Assembly: GCF_963662255.1 (NCBI RefSeq)
Contig: NC_085052.1
Location: 7,381,307-7,445,306 of the forward strand
Direction of reading: 5' to 3'
DNA from: Cinclus cinclus
Taxonomy: Eukaryota; Chordata; Aves; Passeriformes; Cinclidae
Length of the DNA stretch: 64,000 nt
Below the pieces are notes generated by a model that ran no database searches, was not told where the DNA came from, and was given only the letters and a program-made list of their open reading frames with translations. Of the stretch, positions 1-14,797 are shown in pieces. Each line of letters begins with the position of its first letter. Position 1 is the first letter of the stretch. The translations under genes and the position numbers were made by a program.

Positions 1-2763
1 TTACTTTTTGTATCAAATGTGAGTTTGCCTTATAAGAGGTAAAATATTCCATATACTTTTCAGTAATGTTTACTGTAACTTACTGTCTTTTCAAGTTTTC
101 ATTATTTCATGTCACTCGCATGATAACGCAGGCCAAGAGTGAAAGCAAAGAAAAAGGATGTTTATGTAGGCACATGTGCTTTTATACGTCCTGCCTGCAG
201 AATTCATTATCCCAGATAGTCCATCTCCGGATTTTTAAACCGGGGTGAAAAACATGTTCCTCTTAAACAGACAAAGCTGCAAGCAAGGAAGAATATAGCA
301 CAAGGAATTACGACAGATTTCAGAGACCTAATAAAAGGATAGGACTTCAACCACATTTCTGAAGCAGCCTATTTTTCCTTATGTTAATTGTTAAAGTACA
401 ACTCAGATACCGGAAGTTTTCTAAGCAACCTTAAAGTGTTGTGTGCAGTCTCCTCACCTAGCCAATCATTCCAAGAATGGAATTAATACTTCTTTCCATC
501 ATTGATGCAGGAGTGGCACAGAAAGCTTCTCCAGCACTGCCTGTACTTGGGAGGTGGGGAAGGATGAGGACATGGGCTCTCCTGCAACAAATGCACAGGT
601 AGGGGTGGGCGGGAAAGAAGATTCAATATATAAGAAAACCTACTTGACTGTCAGATGTCTGCTGGAGCAGAATGCAAGTTCGTTGCAGGCTCCTCATGAC
701 GAGGACTCCTTAAGCACAATTTATCACTGTGTAATTGATGTGCATATTCTCTGTAACTATCAGAAGCTTCACGGAAAAAGAAATGAGGACTAATGCATTT
801 CTCACTCCCATGTCTTAATACCAAAACACATTTCTTAGTTCTGTCTGTGCATAGCTTTAATCTTTTGTGTGCATTCTTCTAATACTCTTGCCAGCTACTG
901 AAGCAATTTAAAACTAATAACTGGCAACAATGTGAAACAAAATGTCTTAAGTTTGAAATCAGAAATATAACTATTCTGGATAAATTTCTATCTATATGTA
1001 AAGATATGCAATTGACTGAAAGAGGAAACAGAAAATGAAAATGGCAGTAGGAAGATGCATATTTCATCCATTAGAGACCATAAGAGGAAAAGAAAAGCAA
1101 TCTTTCCATCACCAGGAGATTTCTATCAAATAGTGTCTTTAGTACCCACCTGACCTAGCCTTTCCTTATTGTCCTATAAAAAAATTCTTCCCTTTCTCAG
1201 TAAATAAAATACATGACTATCACAAGCTGAAGTTGATGGATATATCTATCAGTGGGTTTTCATCACAATGTAGCTTCATTTCTTTTAGTTATTTGTAACA
1301 TTTTGAAAATAGATTTTAAAATAACAACAGGGTGTGGTATTTTGAGCAAGTTGAGCACTGAGCAATCCACATCAAGCAAGATAAAGAGGCACTATTCCAA
1401 TTTCAAACTTAGCTTTGTGTTGATAGCTTAGAGAGAGCTCTGAACTCTCACACTGGTATTTTCTTTTCCCATTGCTACCTCTACACTTTCACTTCCTTAA
1501 TGACAAATTGATTAAACCTGATGTCTATTTCAACTTTAACAACTCTTGTACCAATTATTAATTACCATACTAATGGCCTATCACATGTGAATTATAAGCC
1601 CAGACCTATGCTGCACAATGGGTATTGTTTTATCTGAGAGTTAAGAACTCAGAATAATGAAGGGATTTTCAGTTGCTTTGAAAAATCACAAGAATTGTAG
1701 ATCTATTAAGAAGAATTTGAGATTCAAAAAAAATGGTTTATTAAATTCGCAATTTAAAAATAATAAAATGTTTGGATTACTACATACATTGAACCTGTGC
1801 ACTGGTAACAAGGAAAACATGGGTATTTTGGATAAATCTACCTTAGAAAACTGCTTTTCTTCAAATAAAAATTGTCCTCCACAATGTATTGACTTGGATA
1901 GAACAAGCCCTGACAGCAGAGTCCCTTCAGCCTTTTCTCAGTCCTCATCAAAATTATGTCATCAATTGGCTGCAATAAGGAAGAACACAATCATTTAAAA
2001 GCCACTCAACACTCACTGCAGTATTGCAAACCTGGTTTTCAACAAAACAACTCCACAGTAGCCAAAATGTTCAGTTAAGTGCCAATAAAAACAGTATCAC
2101 CTTCAAATAATTCAACCTGACTTTCTGTTAAATGCAAAACTTAATAGATTCCATTGAAAAACTGCTTTCATTGTAAATTCTCCTTGAACACTTTCTCAGC
2201 CCAGCTAAATAAGGAAAGCCTGGAGTGCAAGAGGACTATGTTATATCAGTGCAACTCAGGAAAGAAATACAGTGTTGGTTAAATTCCAACTCACCTCCCA
2301 TTCCATATATATTTTGAATTTTCCACACAGTGAAATAGTAAGGGAAATAGTTATTTTGACCAGCAATATCCTAATGCTTTTTTTTATTTGCATAGTTTCC
2401 TGATAATTCAAGAGAGAACTATTCTGAAACAATTCCTACATATACTTCCCACTGGATTAATTACAAAGTTATTTTATAGCTTTCCAAAAAATCCATTTTA
2501 ATAAAGTTCAGACTAAATTTAATCAAGTCTCTCCGAAAATGATGGATATTAATAATATTCAAACATATGAAGTATAGATCAGGTCAAAGAATCACTCATT
2601 TCTATCTAAAATGATTTTTCCTTAAATTAAAACAGAAAAAAATATTTTCAGTCATTTAAAAGGCGTAAGTGCTAATAAGTGTTATTCATCATTTACTAAG
2701 AACTGATGTTTTGTCCCTCACTAATTGTTGTCATTTCAGGAAGACACAGCTTTATTTAAAAAC

Positions 2764-2800
2764 AAAAAAGGAAAAAAAAAGGAAAAAAGAAAAAAAAAGA
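2764..2800. repeat. A/G-rich low-complexity tract
   Basis: A-runs interrupted by G or GG over about 37 bases. It is a pyrimidine tract in the ATRN sense direction. Confidence 0.85.
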
Positions 2801-5800
2801 GCAAACCCAACAAAAATGGAAAAGGTGTTTGGGGGACAGCCAATACTATTTAATAAGCTCACCATAGAATCTTCCCCATCAGAAATCTCAAAAAAGGTCA
2901 GAATTTACATGAACATGCAAAACATACTATTTTCAGAAACAGCTAGGGTTCCTTTGAAATCATCTCAGTTTTACAGAACACCATCAAGTGAGAAGAAACC
3001 ACATTATCTGCCTCAAAACTGAATATATCTGTGGCCCACAATTTTACCCGTTTTTTTTTTTTCACAAATAGAGTTTCCATTACTGAGTATTTAAAGTCTA
3101 GCAGCAAGTAATGAAATATCAGTTTTGTGTATTGAAATCAATGTCTGTAACTAAATAATAATTTTCTTTACAATATATCTCCATTCTCTCTAAACTTCAG
3201 CCAGCCAAACCTCATTTTTTCTGATAATCAGTTAAGGAAAATGAACCAATTCTTTCTCTCTAATAAAATACTGTAGAAAAATCTTACTAGATACTCAGTA
3301 CAGTGGTACCATGAATAATTCAGGGAAAAAATTTCATGAACTTTTTTTTGCTAGAATATATTTAAGTGCTTCTACCAGAGAAGGTTAAGTATGTAATTTA
3401 ACCTTGATAGAAACCACAGGAGAAAGAGGAAGCTGTACAAACAATTGAAGAAACAATTAATACATGTCCAGATGTAGCAATCCAATAATCTATCAGTATA
3501 CTGGTGGTTTTATACAGCAAAAATAATTTTATTTTTAAATAAAAGGGATTGATGAAGGGCACAGCAATACTGCTGTAGGTCCTTCTTTTCAGTTCTTTCT
3601 GATTTCCTTTCTCTCCTTTGCTGAGAATTGACAAACTGCCTCTGTCTATGATGCTACAATGATAAGCACAGATGGAGGCATGTCAGAAATCCTTTGGCTT
3701 TCCTCCTCAGCTCTTTTCCAGTACAAAGGACCAATAATGATAGATAACATTTTGATAAGCCATTTTTAAAGATTTTCTGTATCTCCTATAGTAGCCAAGA
3801 TCCCCTAAGAAACACCGAAAATTGAAACCACTCTGACACTATTGATTTCTCAAATGTTTACTAAAACTGACTAGTGTTTGTGTATCATGAAGGCAAAAAT
3901 AATAAAATATGTCAAATTCTTTGCTCTAGATACCAAGTCCATAAAAGTGTACTAGCAACATTTTTCAGTTTTCTGGAAGATGGTCACCTTGAAAAGGTTT
4001 TGTCTTCCATAAAGTTTTGTAGGACTGTTTACTCTCAACATTTTCGGGTTTTTTTTTTAAATCTCCTTAAATATTTGCCTTCCACAAAGGAAATATCACC
4101 TTCCTCCCTTCTGCTCCATAGTTAATTGTCCTAAGCTGACTGCAGTAGCAGTAGCCAGCAATAATAACAGTGATGTAGAGGGTTGTTACTGTAACACAGC
4201 ATACATTGAATTTAATCAGTTACAACAGAGCAGTATATAGCAGAATTTTTAAAAAGAACTCCCTGAAATATCTGTCTTGTCAGTCACAACTCCGCTGACA
4301 GATTTTTTCTGATGACAGCAGGACGAGTAGCCAGAAAAGCCATCAGTTATTTTCTTTTCCTTCTCTAAGGTAAATAACTTATCTTTAACCAAAGCAGTAG
4401 AAAGGGTCAACCAAGTTCATACTCTACTGGAAATCTGTGTTTTGTCCCCTGTGACTGCAGAGTAATGCACAGATCCTATCTTATACATACATGGAAATTT
4501 CTGATTTCTGAGATTAATCACTGCTCCCATGAACAGTGAGAGTTTATAATCCAACCCCAGCAACATGAAAGAACAGAATAATTATAACTAAAGGTAGTGA
4601 CCATGATAACCAGGCTGCATGTATTTATGTTTTGTGAAGACCCCAGCATTACATCTGGCAGAAAGAACAGACTATAGTGTTGGGGTATTTGGTTCATGCA
4701 GGTGAGGAAAGACAAATGGCTGGTAGAGCCATATGTTGAAAAGAAGTTTGTCTCCACTGTCAGCAGCCTCCTCCAAGTGTTTTCAGAAAACAAAACACCC
4801 TACTGGCTGTCTTACAAGAGATTCTCCAGTCTCCTTTGCATTTTCTCAAAGCAGCAATGCAGATGGTGTAACTGCAAACACCTCTCCCACTGGGCTGGTA
4901 CTTTACAAGAAGAGTTGTTTATACTGAGTTCTGGCTTATGTGACTTAGGTTAGTGAGCATCCCTAACTCGGAACTGAGTCCCAGGCCTGGCACAGAGAAG
5001 CAATCCCAGGTGCCTCCATTGCACATCCTGGCAGATGCAATGCAGCAGGCCCTGTCATTTTCAACAGCTTGAACTGGGGTTAAAAATGACAGCCTCATGT
5101 AAGTGTTTGCAACCTATTCTGACCCTGTCTGAGACCAAGACAAAGCATTGGCTATGCAGATGTGTAATTCTGCTTTAAAGATAGCCCTAGGCAAGATGTA
5201 AAGCCAGCCAAAATCCAAAGTCCCTTTGACCTCCTTCTTCCTAAAAACAAGCACAGAAAATAAAGTTACAACTTCGCTGGGTAAGAAAAAATCAGACTCA
5301 ATAACAAACCAATTTTATGGCAGTCATAACCTCCCTTTCTCTCTTCTTCCCAGTAACTCTTCCACAGAGCACAGTCTATGCTTGTTTCTCTTTTTCCTGT
5401 ATGAGTAAACATCAGCATCACTCCCACTCCTAATTTCATCTCAGTCCAAAGTTAGTACCTAACTAACTGAAGGCAGAATGTCTTCAGTTTATATTTAGCT
5501 TTAAATCTTTATGAGTCTATTTCAGACATAAAGAAAATGCAAACTTGTCTATTCTTTTCAGCTGTACTATTCTAATAAAAATAGCATGTAGAGGCATTAC
5601 CTTAACTGTACATCCCTAGACAACTGAAACTTTGCACCAAAAAATTCCTAGCATTTTACATAAAGAGGTTTGCCTTACAATGAATGCATCCTGAGCACTG
5701 GAGTTAAAAACAGGTCACACTGGCATGGGATTTGTGAAAGGATTGGGCAGCCCACCCTGTTCTACTGCTTTACTGATATAACTTGCACTGAGCAAAATAG

Positions 5801-6641
5801 ATTATTTAAATGCCAGTCACTGAATGACATGGCCATGGCACTGGAGGAACAACTTTCAAGAACAAGAGATTCACTTCTTTTGAAAGAAAATCCAGCAGCA
5901 TATATTTTTCAAATGGGAAACCAAAAATATATTAATTAAATCTCTATCCAGCATGCATACAAATTGCAAACCAAGTGGGCACAAGAGACAAGGACACTGC
6001 TTGCATTTCTTCTTTAGCCAGGATTGTTTGAATAATTGTAAAAAATACTGTTTTGCTCTGTGCTTAGCATTTTTTGGAGGTAGCCTGAAGAGGAATGACT
6101 ATAAAAAAATCTTAGAAAAAACTGAATCCCAGCGGTGAGAGGATTCTCCACTGCTGAACTTGCCAAACCAAGACATTTTTATATATGTGCATACAGTCAG
6201 TTATGGAAGATCCTAAATTAGAAGCCAAAGCAGAATTATTTTATTCTCATGACAGAGAAACTCTCGTGCCCAAACTACTCCCCATTTTCCAGACAATTAG
6301 TAGTAAACTTAGAAATATAAAAGGCACATTTCATGGGACAGAACACAATGAAGCCCCAAGGAGCTCTGCAGCTTCTCCCTCAGTCACTACCTCATTGTCA
6401 CTTCTGCTCTGAGAGCACTGACTTTGGGGAATGATACATGGCATTCCAACTCTAGATCTTTATTTCCGTGAAACCAGACAATTTCCTGAATTAAATGTAA
6501 TGTTTGGAAGTAACAATGCTTACAAAAATTAGAGTTTCATTTACAGAGAGCCTGCAACTCCGAAAGATCCCAGGGAGCCTCATGAACTTTACATATAATA
6601 TACTGAATGAGCCAAAGCAGACAAAGGGAGCCTACTGTAGG

Positions 6642-6702
6642 AAAAAAAACCAAAACAAAAAAAAAAAAAAAAAAAAAAACCAAAAAAAAAAAAAAAAAAA
6701 AA
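6642..6702. repeat. Long interrupted poly-A tract
   Basis: About 60 bases of A broken only by CC and single C residues, followed by CACCACCACAC. The two open frames overlapping it on opposite strands are low-complexity artefacts (Lys-rich and Phe-rich). Confidence 0.9.
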
Positions 6703-7369
6703 CACCACCACACAGAAAGGCCAAGAGCAACATGCAATACTGACAAAACCCCTATTTTCCTTTACTTCAAATTTTAGATCTCAAATGTGTCAAGTGCCTT
6801 CTGAGGGTCTGAGCCATTAGAGTGCATTTGGGTCATGTTCTAAAGCTTTGATATTAGATATATTGCTTAAATGAAAGCTGCAATTTAAGAAAAAATGATT
6901 GATGATAGAAACACTGATTAAAAGAAAAAAAATCTGAAATCTCTGAAAGATCTGACAATAATTACTACATGTAGAGCAGAAAATGAGTACATTTAAAACG
7001 TAAATGTACTCATAAATGTTGAAGTAGGAGTTTTATTTTATTGTTCTCCTTAGAAACCTAATGATCCAGCTCTCTTTGAGAACCAGCTAAGGGCATGAAC
7101 CTGTCCTTACAGAGGCAAGCTAAGATTTTCAGGCAGCTAAATAAGAAGGGAGGCAGTTGCTAAACCCAACATTGCTGCACTCACCAACAGCTACATGACA
7201 GATTTTGCTGGAATTCTCCTCCAAACATCCTAAGTAATGGAGTAACATGCATTAGCATGTCAGACTTTTCTCTTAAACTGAAAACTCAAGGACTGGACTC
7301 AGCATGAGCACCTCCTATCAAATACAACCAAATATGTAAAACTAAAGGTGAAATATGATCAAATTATAG

Positions 7370-7423
7370 AAAGAAAAAAAAATATAAATAAATAAAAAAT
7401 AAATAAATAAAAATAGAAAAAAG
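7370..7423. repeat. AAAT-type simple repeat
   Basis: Imperfect repeats of AAAT/AAATA following an A-run. Confidence 0.85.
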
Positions 7424-10400
7424 TGTTGAAAACAGGAAAAAAAATCCAGAATGGTATTCCTGTAGTAATCTAAACCACTAAATATTATACTTTTTAACTT
7501 TACTTTAAGAACCACCAACCACCATGGTAACCACTATTAAATGGATTATATCTTCAATTAGGAAAAGGAAGCTTCTCAATAGAATAAGTGGGTTTTTATT
7601 GAATTTCCAGCAACAAGAATTCCTTTTTGTCTATTTGGTTTTGAGATTTGTGTGTGTGTCTCTGATAAAGGAAATTCAAATCAAGTGAATTTATTCTATG
7701 ATAGCTGCCAATTCTTCCCCTACTGGAAAGCAGCAAGATAAGCTCTGTGTGGAAATAATTGGGAAAAGATTTACTCTGCTATCTGCAAATAAAGCTGCAG
7801 TGATATCCATAGGATGGTGAATTTGACTCATAACTCAGCATACTTTTACCTGCCTTTCCATCTGGTAAGAGGAATTGTGCCATTCTGTGGAGGGAAATTA
7901 TACAGAAGAGTATGGCTGGATATTTTAAAATCTTATGTGCAGCAGACTGTCAATAAGTGCTTATTTTTTATGCACAGATCCTTACATTATTAAATAGCTA
8001 TTTAAAGCTTACATACAGAAAAGATATTTTCCACATAATTATCGTATATTTTTATAAATAAAATAGCATTTCTTCCACTTTTACAGAAGACCTATGTCTA
8101 AGAAATTAATGGTGTGGATATCTATGAGAACTAAAATGAGCAATACATTTTATAATCTTGAATGTTTCCTTCTTACAACTATATCAAATATACTATGAAA
8201 TGTGAGATTTGAAATAATACTTTACCCCCAGTATTTTCCTCCCAACTAGTAGTTCTTCATTACAGAGGTTTTGAAGCCCAATTTTAGCCCAGTTCTTACA
8301 TGGTGATGACAAAAGCTACAGACACATCACCAAGGGAAGGCTCTCACTTGCAAGAGCCCAGATGTACTGAAGCTTCTCAAAGAATTATTTAATTACTGAC
8401 TTGATCCCACCATTTTCATATTTTCCTTCCAGGCATCCAGCAAAATTTCTCTCATTTAATATCAAAATTTGAACTTTGAAACATCCCCTTAGCATATTTT
8501 GCGCATTCCCACAAACCTATTCCCCGAAAAGTTCCCTTTGTATAATCCTGCATATGGATACACCAAAACATATGGAATTTTGAAAACCTCTGTTGACAGA
8601 ATTCTATGAGAAAATAAAATCAGCAACTCGTAAATCAAATGTTAGAGAAAATTAAATTTTAAAAACTGCCTTGAAGCAGTAGTTTTCTCCTAAAAGTATA
8701 GTTTAAGTCACCATGATTTTCCTATTACTACCAATCACATATTTATTTTTCAAAAAATTAAGGGGAAAAACAAGAATCCAAGTTATTTGTATCTGTTTTT
8801 AATGTTTACAGTCTAGTTACTTTGAATAATAAAATCATTCCGATAATTTCCTCATGATTAGAAGATTACTAAAGGTTTTTACCAACTGAAGCTACCAGCT
8901 TAACAGAAACAAAAATATTAACATTTGAAAAATATATGATCACGTGCCATTAAAGAAACATTATAAAACAGAATGCAAATGTGTGCTCCAAGCTGCTTTG
9001 CAACACTAACTTTGTTTTCACAAATGGCACTGTGCTTCATGCCATCTAACAGCACAATTAAGAAATTAATAAAACTGAGAGAGGGATATGCTTTAAAAAT
9101 GCAAATACATATATAAATAAACCAAATAAGATCTTCCATAAAAGCACAAAGTTGATAAGGTAGGAAAAGGAAAGGGATAAAAAGTGTTATAAACCTTCCC
9201 TGATTTCATAATACTCTGCCCACAAGGCATGGTGTGTACATAACATGTACACTAAGCAGCTAAGACTTCTTAATCAATAGGATTCTTGACAGAAATATAA
9301 ATCTAACTTCCTCACGGAACACCCAGAATCTGGAATTTTCACTGAAGTCCTTATTTTAACAAGCCAGAAGGTTGTAGGTTTGTTGCTGAGATTGCTCAAC
9401 AGCCTAACTAGACCGTAGCAAAAAAACCCCAAAACATTCATCCACAGCCATGAGAACAGTGTTCCCACTTTGAATCAAGTTTCAGATGATTTATACAGAA
9501 TATAATAAAGTAATAAATACAAGGAAAGCATTGAGCTGATTTGAATTTCTCCATATATATGCAATCATTATCCAGAAGATATCTTATGATACATTCAAGA
9601 GAGGTTGTGAGTGTACGAATGATTTTTAAAGAGGAAATAGTTTTCTATTTTTTTAAACATAATAAAATATAAATCAAGTCCACATTCTTCATATGATGTT
9701 TAGAATGAGTATGGAACTGCATTCAGTGACTCATTAGTGATTTTTTTTTAATTAATTTTTTAATGTTCTTCATCTCCTGATCTTCTAAGGGAAATGGTTA
9801 AAAAGCATTTGATTGAAACTTCCATACATGAATGGATCACTCTCTCAAACCAGATTAAAATGACAAATTCTAAACATATCATTTGATGAGGTCCTCCAAC
9901 TCAAAATCTGTGGTTATTTGCTTGAGTGCCTATGAACCCAACAGATCTGAATCTCACAATCTAAAATGTCATCAGAGCAAAAAAAAAAAGCTGCAGATTT
10001 TATTTCAAAAAAAAAGAAAAAATAAAAACACCTCACCAACACTTTAAAATACCAGATGTTTTGACACCACAGCTTGCCCTGGACAAGCCTTTGGTTTGTG
10101 TATGAATCTAGAAGGGGAATGCATTACATGTGACTAAAAAAGAGATTTTCAGTCTGAAAGTGCAATTTTAAGTTTACTCTTGAAAAGTCAAAATGCAAAT
10201 TTGTTTCATCTGCATCATGGAGTTGCTGTAACTTCTGACAAGGGAAGTCCACAACTAGAAAAACCTTCTCTCTTCTAGTTCAGTAAGTGGGATAAAAGAA
10301 CCTTTTAGGAAAGACAAACTCAGGACAGAAGACGGATACAGCTGAGCAGCACAGCCAATCATATAAGAAAAAAGATCCAAATCAGAGTGCAAAAAAGAGC

Positions 10401-11843
10401 AATGAAACAGATACAGGACAAAGGACACAAAAGAGTGCCTTATGTGGACAGGACTCAGTAAAGAATTGGCATTTTCAGCAGAGAAACTGTTTCCTGTAGT
10501 TCAAGTGTTACAAAAGACAGAGGAGAAATTGTTGGGTTTTTTTATTTTTCCTGTTCTTTGTATAATTAGAATGGCATCAATACAAGGCCAAAGCTGGTAG
10601 CTGGTAATCAGATCACTCATTAACACCCAGAACTGATTAATCCTATGGGGACAAAAAGAGAGAAAAAAGACTTGTCTCTGAAGACTTAATTCAGTGTTTA
10701 AAGATATTATCATTCCAGCTTTTGTCATGATAAAATTTCATCACTTAGTCTTAATCTTGATTTCCCATCTCATCCAGAGAGTCTTCAATTAGCTGGACAC
10801 AGAGGGAGCAGGGGAGCAGTAGAGCTGCCAGCACAGCTCTTTCTCATGGATATACACAGATCCTCTGCAACAGAAATTTTTGTTTCTTTACAACTTAACA
10901 AGCAAAGTGCTAAGGGTGGGATCCAAGCTAGTTCATTGAGTGAATAAAAGACAAATTCACAAATCCATGTAAGTGGATGTCCTGTGGCAGGCAGAGCAGA
11001 AGCAGCTGGCACCTCTCCCTCCTGGGGAGGAGTCAGCTGGATTCAGCTGTGCCTTTTCCCCAGTTCCAAATAACACTGCTAAGAGAAGTTTGTTGCCAGA
11101 TACTATTAAAATAATGATAACTGCAAAATGAATAAAGTTCCTATTAAATAGCGTGATGTACCTGATAGAACAGACTGAAAGAAACATCTTTAAATAAAAG
11201 GCTATTCACAATTAACTTCAATGTGTCATTTCTCCTACCTGGTAAGTCACTCGAGTACTTGGATGTTTTTAGTACTCCATTTGTTATGAAAGTGCAAACT
11301 CTTCCTCTAAATACAAGAAGCCATTCCAGTGCTAAAAAAGAGTACTGTCCATGATAGGTCTACACATTCCTATGGTCTCGATTTTATGATGTGAGAAAAT
11401 GTCTAAAACACCTTGGTAAGTTACCAAAAGCCTAAAAATTGAATCACTGTAGATTCTCATCAAGATAACTGACAAATGTAATTATTATAATTACCAACTC
11501 ATATGTATTTTTTCCTTACACTAATATTTTAGAAACTTAAGAGAAAGGAAGACAAATAGAGGTAATTCTCCAGTTTGTTCTTGGAAACAAAATAGATGTT
11601 TTTAAAAAGTCTTTAGTGTCTTCAAAACATTACCAATATTTCTGATGTAATTCTTCAACAAAAGTCTAAGTAATAGAGAAACTTCCGGTGAAATGTAGGG
11701 AACACTATATCCACCACTAAAACATTAGCAGGTCAATCACAAAATCCAGTACCAAAACCAGGATGTCAAATGGAAAAGAACAAAAGTGATTATTCACTAA
11801 TCAGGGATTGCAGCAATTTTAGGCTAAATTCAGTTGTACTCAC

Positions 11844-11937
11844 AGTTGACACTGATCTCCTTTGATTCCCTTTGTTGTGCAGAAACATTTTCCTGTTTGC
11901 ATGTGGCAGATATTTGCATGTCCACTGCATGTGCAAG
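11844..11937 (-). CDS. ATRN: ATRN exon: laminin-type EGF module 2, first part
   Basis: This 94 bp exon is too short to show as a long open frame. On the minus strand it follows the acceptor ctttttgattttacag and encodes CTCSGHANICHMQTGKCFCT then TKGIKGDQCQ. The final CT starts a Leu codon before the donor GTGAGTAC. Six of the eight cysteines of a laminin-EGF domain are present; the other two should be in the next exon. Entry is phase 1, continuing the Ala codon from the previous exon, and exit is phase 2. The sequence follows remembered ATRN (HANICHLHTGKCFCTTKGIK) closely. It lies isolated between introns of 16.5 kb and at least 11.8 kb. The following exon, expected to begin CDSENRYVGNP, was searched for by eye down to base 1 and not found. 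Confidence 0.94.
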
Positions 11938-14599
11938 CTGTAAAATCAAAAAGAAAAAGTGAGATTTCCTCACTCAGACTTTACGTAATAACTATGAATG
12001 AATATTCACAGATTTTAATACTTCATCCCAAACACATTTCCTACAAGTTGTATTGAAATATATATCTATTACTACTTCAGTTATAATCTTTCAGAAAAAT
12101 TCACTAGCATATCGCTTACTTTATCTTCTGCAGAGTTAAAAATTATTCATGTGACATTAGAGGCTCTCCACACCTTATTTAACAGTAGTTTGAGAAAAGC
12201 TATTACAACCTGGTATTTCAATGTGCAATACAGAAAATTATTCATAATTCATTTTGCTATACAGGGTGAAATCCTAACCAATGACAAAAGTAATGACAAA
12301 ATCCATTTAGTTTGAAATGTCTAATTAAAGTATTATTGCAAATGTTTGATCAAAGACCTAATATAATTAGAATTCTTGCTTTTTTTGAATTATTCTTCCA
12401 ATATAATTAGAATTCGCAAAAGCGAACAAAAAAGAAATCTCTGAAACCATTTGAACAAAGGTGGAGTAAACATGACAGGTATAGTCCACAAGAAGCATTT
12501 TCCAGAAGCAGGAAACAGGCAACTTTAAAAGCTCTTGAAATCTGAACTGGAGGAGAATCACAAGAACATCATCATCTAACTCCACTTAAAGGCCAAAGTA
12601 ATTCTCTCCACAGTGGTCTGCTCACTGCCACTCTTGCTGCCTGATAGGTTCTCACCCCAAAATCATCTTCCCATTCCCAGTTCTTGAGCTCTCTTCTTCC
12701 CTTTCCTTTCCATGTTTACTTGAATTACTATCTTGTTTATGCAGTCGTTTTTTATTCCTAACCAAGTGTACAAAACTTCCTGATTTTGCCCTGGTAAATG
12801 TGTCAATATATCCCCATATCAATGGAATAACTCCCTGGTAATATTTGCACCACACTCAAAGTCTTTCTTCAATCCAAATTAACTCTGAACCCACCATGAT
12901 GTTCATATTATGCTTTCACTAAAGTTTTAATTATGACTAAGATAAAGAATTTCATATATGAGGTCCTGCTTGGGAACAGATAGAGTACCAAGTGGTGACC
13001 CGTATAAGATAAAAGTTTATTCTCCACTTTATAATCTCATATTGTATTCCTATCACAGACTGAGTTTTAAACTTCCCTTATACTGATAAGGAATAACACA
13101 CAATAAATCCTTCTTTAACAGTGTCCCATCCCATACACCCTCTCACAACTCTGCCACAGCCTAAGACAAATAGATAAAAAGGTATTAGACAATGTAAAAA
13201 CCTAATTAAATGTAAGATATTATTGAAATAATATGTCTATTTCAGGACTTCAATGGTTTGTTCAGCCTTCAGAGATGATTAAATAGCACCTGAACTTAAG
13301 GAAGAATTCTTACTAAGGATGTGCCAGGCATTCAATCTCCCTGCAAGAAAGACCAAAAATTTCTATGCAGCACATAGTGATGCATTATGTTTTTCTCTCT
13401 TTCTCATAACACAACACTTCTGAAAAATACCTCCAGCTACCACAAAATCCTACTTTTTGTAATTCTGCTATCCTCTTGACACTCTACAATAAATGCTCAT
13501 TAAAGTGCTGCCACTACATTATCAGTTACGTTTTTCCCAAATCCATACATGTTTTCCACTCTACATTCATGGAATTATTATTTTGGCACTTTAGGCTGGA
13601 AAAGCCTCTTCACAAAAGTTAACTTCAATTGTGTAAATCTTTGCAATGCTTTCAGTGAAAAATACAGGAATATATTCTTAGCAGGTTATTCTGCTTATAG
13701 TTAAGTGCTCTTAGCAGTGATGCTCCATTACAAGACAGCACAAAAGTTATAAAGGAGCTAAAAGGGTGACTTCAGAAAGCACATTCCAAAAGCTGTCATT
13801 GTTTTGACAAACATAAAAGCTATTGCCAACTAATCTTAATTGATTGCTCCCACAATTATTGCTCACTTAATAGGAAGTAGATCACAAATGTGAAAGTGGA
13901 AAACATAAGTGATTATACAGCAGCAGCACTTCAATGAACATTACTCTCATTCAGCAAGTCCCTGTTAATCTCACTGTTCCTGGATAACACCATGGAAAAG
14001 CACAACACCTTTGCATTTAGACTTTTTAAATATCATCTAGAAAAAAATCTGTTTCCCAGCAATGAAAGCATATTTTAATAAGCTTTTTATATGCAGTTAA
14101 TTATCTCAGGGCTGAAAGTGTGTGTTGAAAAATGGATTCCTACCAATCTGTGGATCTCTGTGTGGGATGTAACCCAAAAAAAAAATTAATTCAAGCCATC
14201 ACTACTGTTACTGAAGCAAATGTGAGTGCATGTGATCAAAGAAATGCAATAGCAGAAGCAGGACAATACTGTAGGACATTTGGAAGAAGATTGGCGTTCT
14301 TCCATTACCCCAATATTTCCACACTCCTCTACACATACTTTCTTTAGTATTTTCTATTTGTTTCTCTCTGCTTAATCACTCTCAGTGAATGGTTTCTCTT
14401 GGGACAATAATGTAGTCAACAGTTAAAACTGCAGCTAAGGTAGGATTTTTCCCAGCCAAATGCTACTAGAAATAGACCAAGTCTTGGAATCAGTTTTAAA
14501 ATTGTATTTTGTACCAATCATTGTCAGCTGGCAGGAATTAGGAAAAGAGATTCAATTTCTATTTTCCATACTTTTTTGAAGCCAACACTTCAGTTTGTG

Positions 14600-14797
14600 G
14601 ACTGAAAGGGGTTGTCAAGAACTGGAACAGGCTGCCCAGGGAAATGGTGAATTCACAGTTCCCGGAGGGATTTAAAGGATGTGTGGATGTGGCACCTGGG
14701 GATGGGGATTAGTGATGGGCTTGGCAGTGCTGGGGTAAGGGTTGGACTGGGTGATCTTAGAAGTTTTTCCCAAACTAAATGGTTCCATGATTCCATG
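14600..14797 (+). repeat. CR1 LINE 3' end fragment
   Basis: The stretch runs from about GAACTGGAACAGGCTGCCCA through TAGTGATGGGCTTGGCAGTG and TTGGACTGGGTGATCTTAGA to TCCATGATTCCATG. This is the familiar 3' UTR of avian CR1 non-LTR retrotransposons, ending in the ATTCTATG-type octamer instead of poly-A. It is 5'-truncated, as most copies are, and moderately diverged. It lies antisense to ATRN inside the 16.5 kb intron. It is the best evidence in the window for a bird genome. Confidence 0.9.

Larger units (their letters stand above)
1..11843 (-). other. ATRN: ATRN intron after the last visible exon (partial)
   Basis: AT-rich intronic DNA with no exon that I can support on either strand. It holds A-rich tracts (2764-2800, 6642-6702, 9980-10030) and an AAAT-type simple repeat (7370-7423). 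Predicted open frames here, such as those at 554-793, 1657-1998 and 2669-3022 on the plus strand, have no recognisable domain and lie in low-complexity or average intronic sequence. The intron continues beyond the left edge. Confidence 0.8.

Noticed and set aside
1657..1998. 113-codon open frame on the plus strand
   Set aside because: Lys/Asn/Ser-rich composition follows from AT-rich DNA; no domain, promoter or splice context.
6504..6746. Overlapping open frames on both strands
   Set aside because: They run through the interrupted poly-A tract and are poly-Lys or poly-Phe artefacts.
1..11843. The next ATRN exon (expected to start CDSENRYVGNP)
   Set aside because: Searched by eye on the minus strand for its conserved text and a suitable acceptor; nothing matched, so it is taken to lie outside the window.
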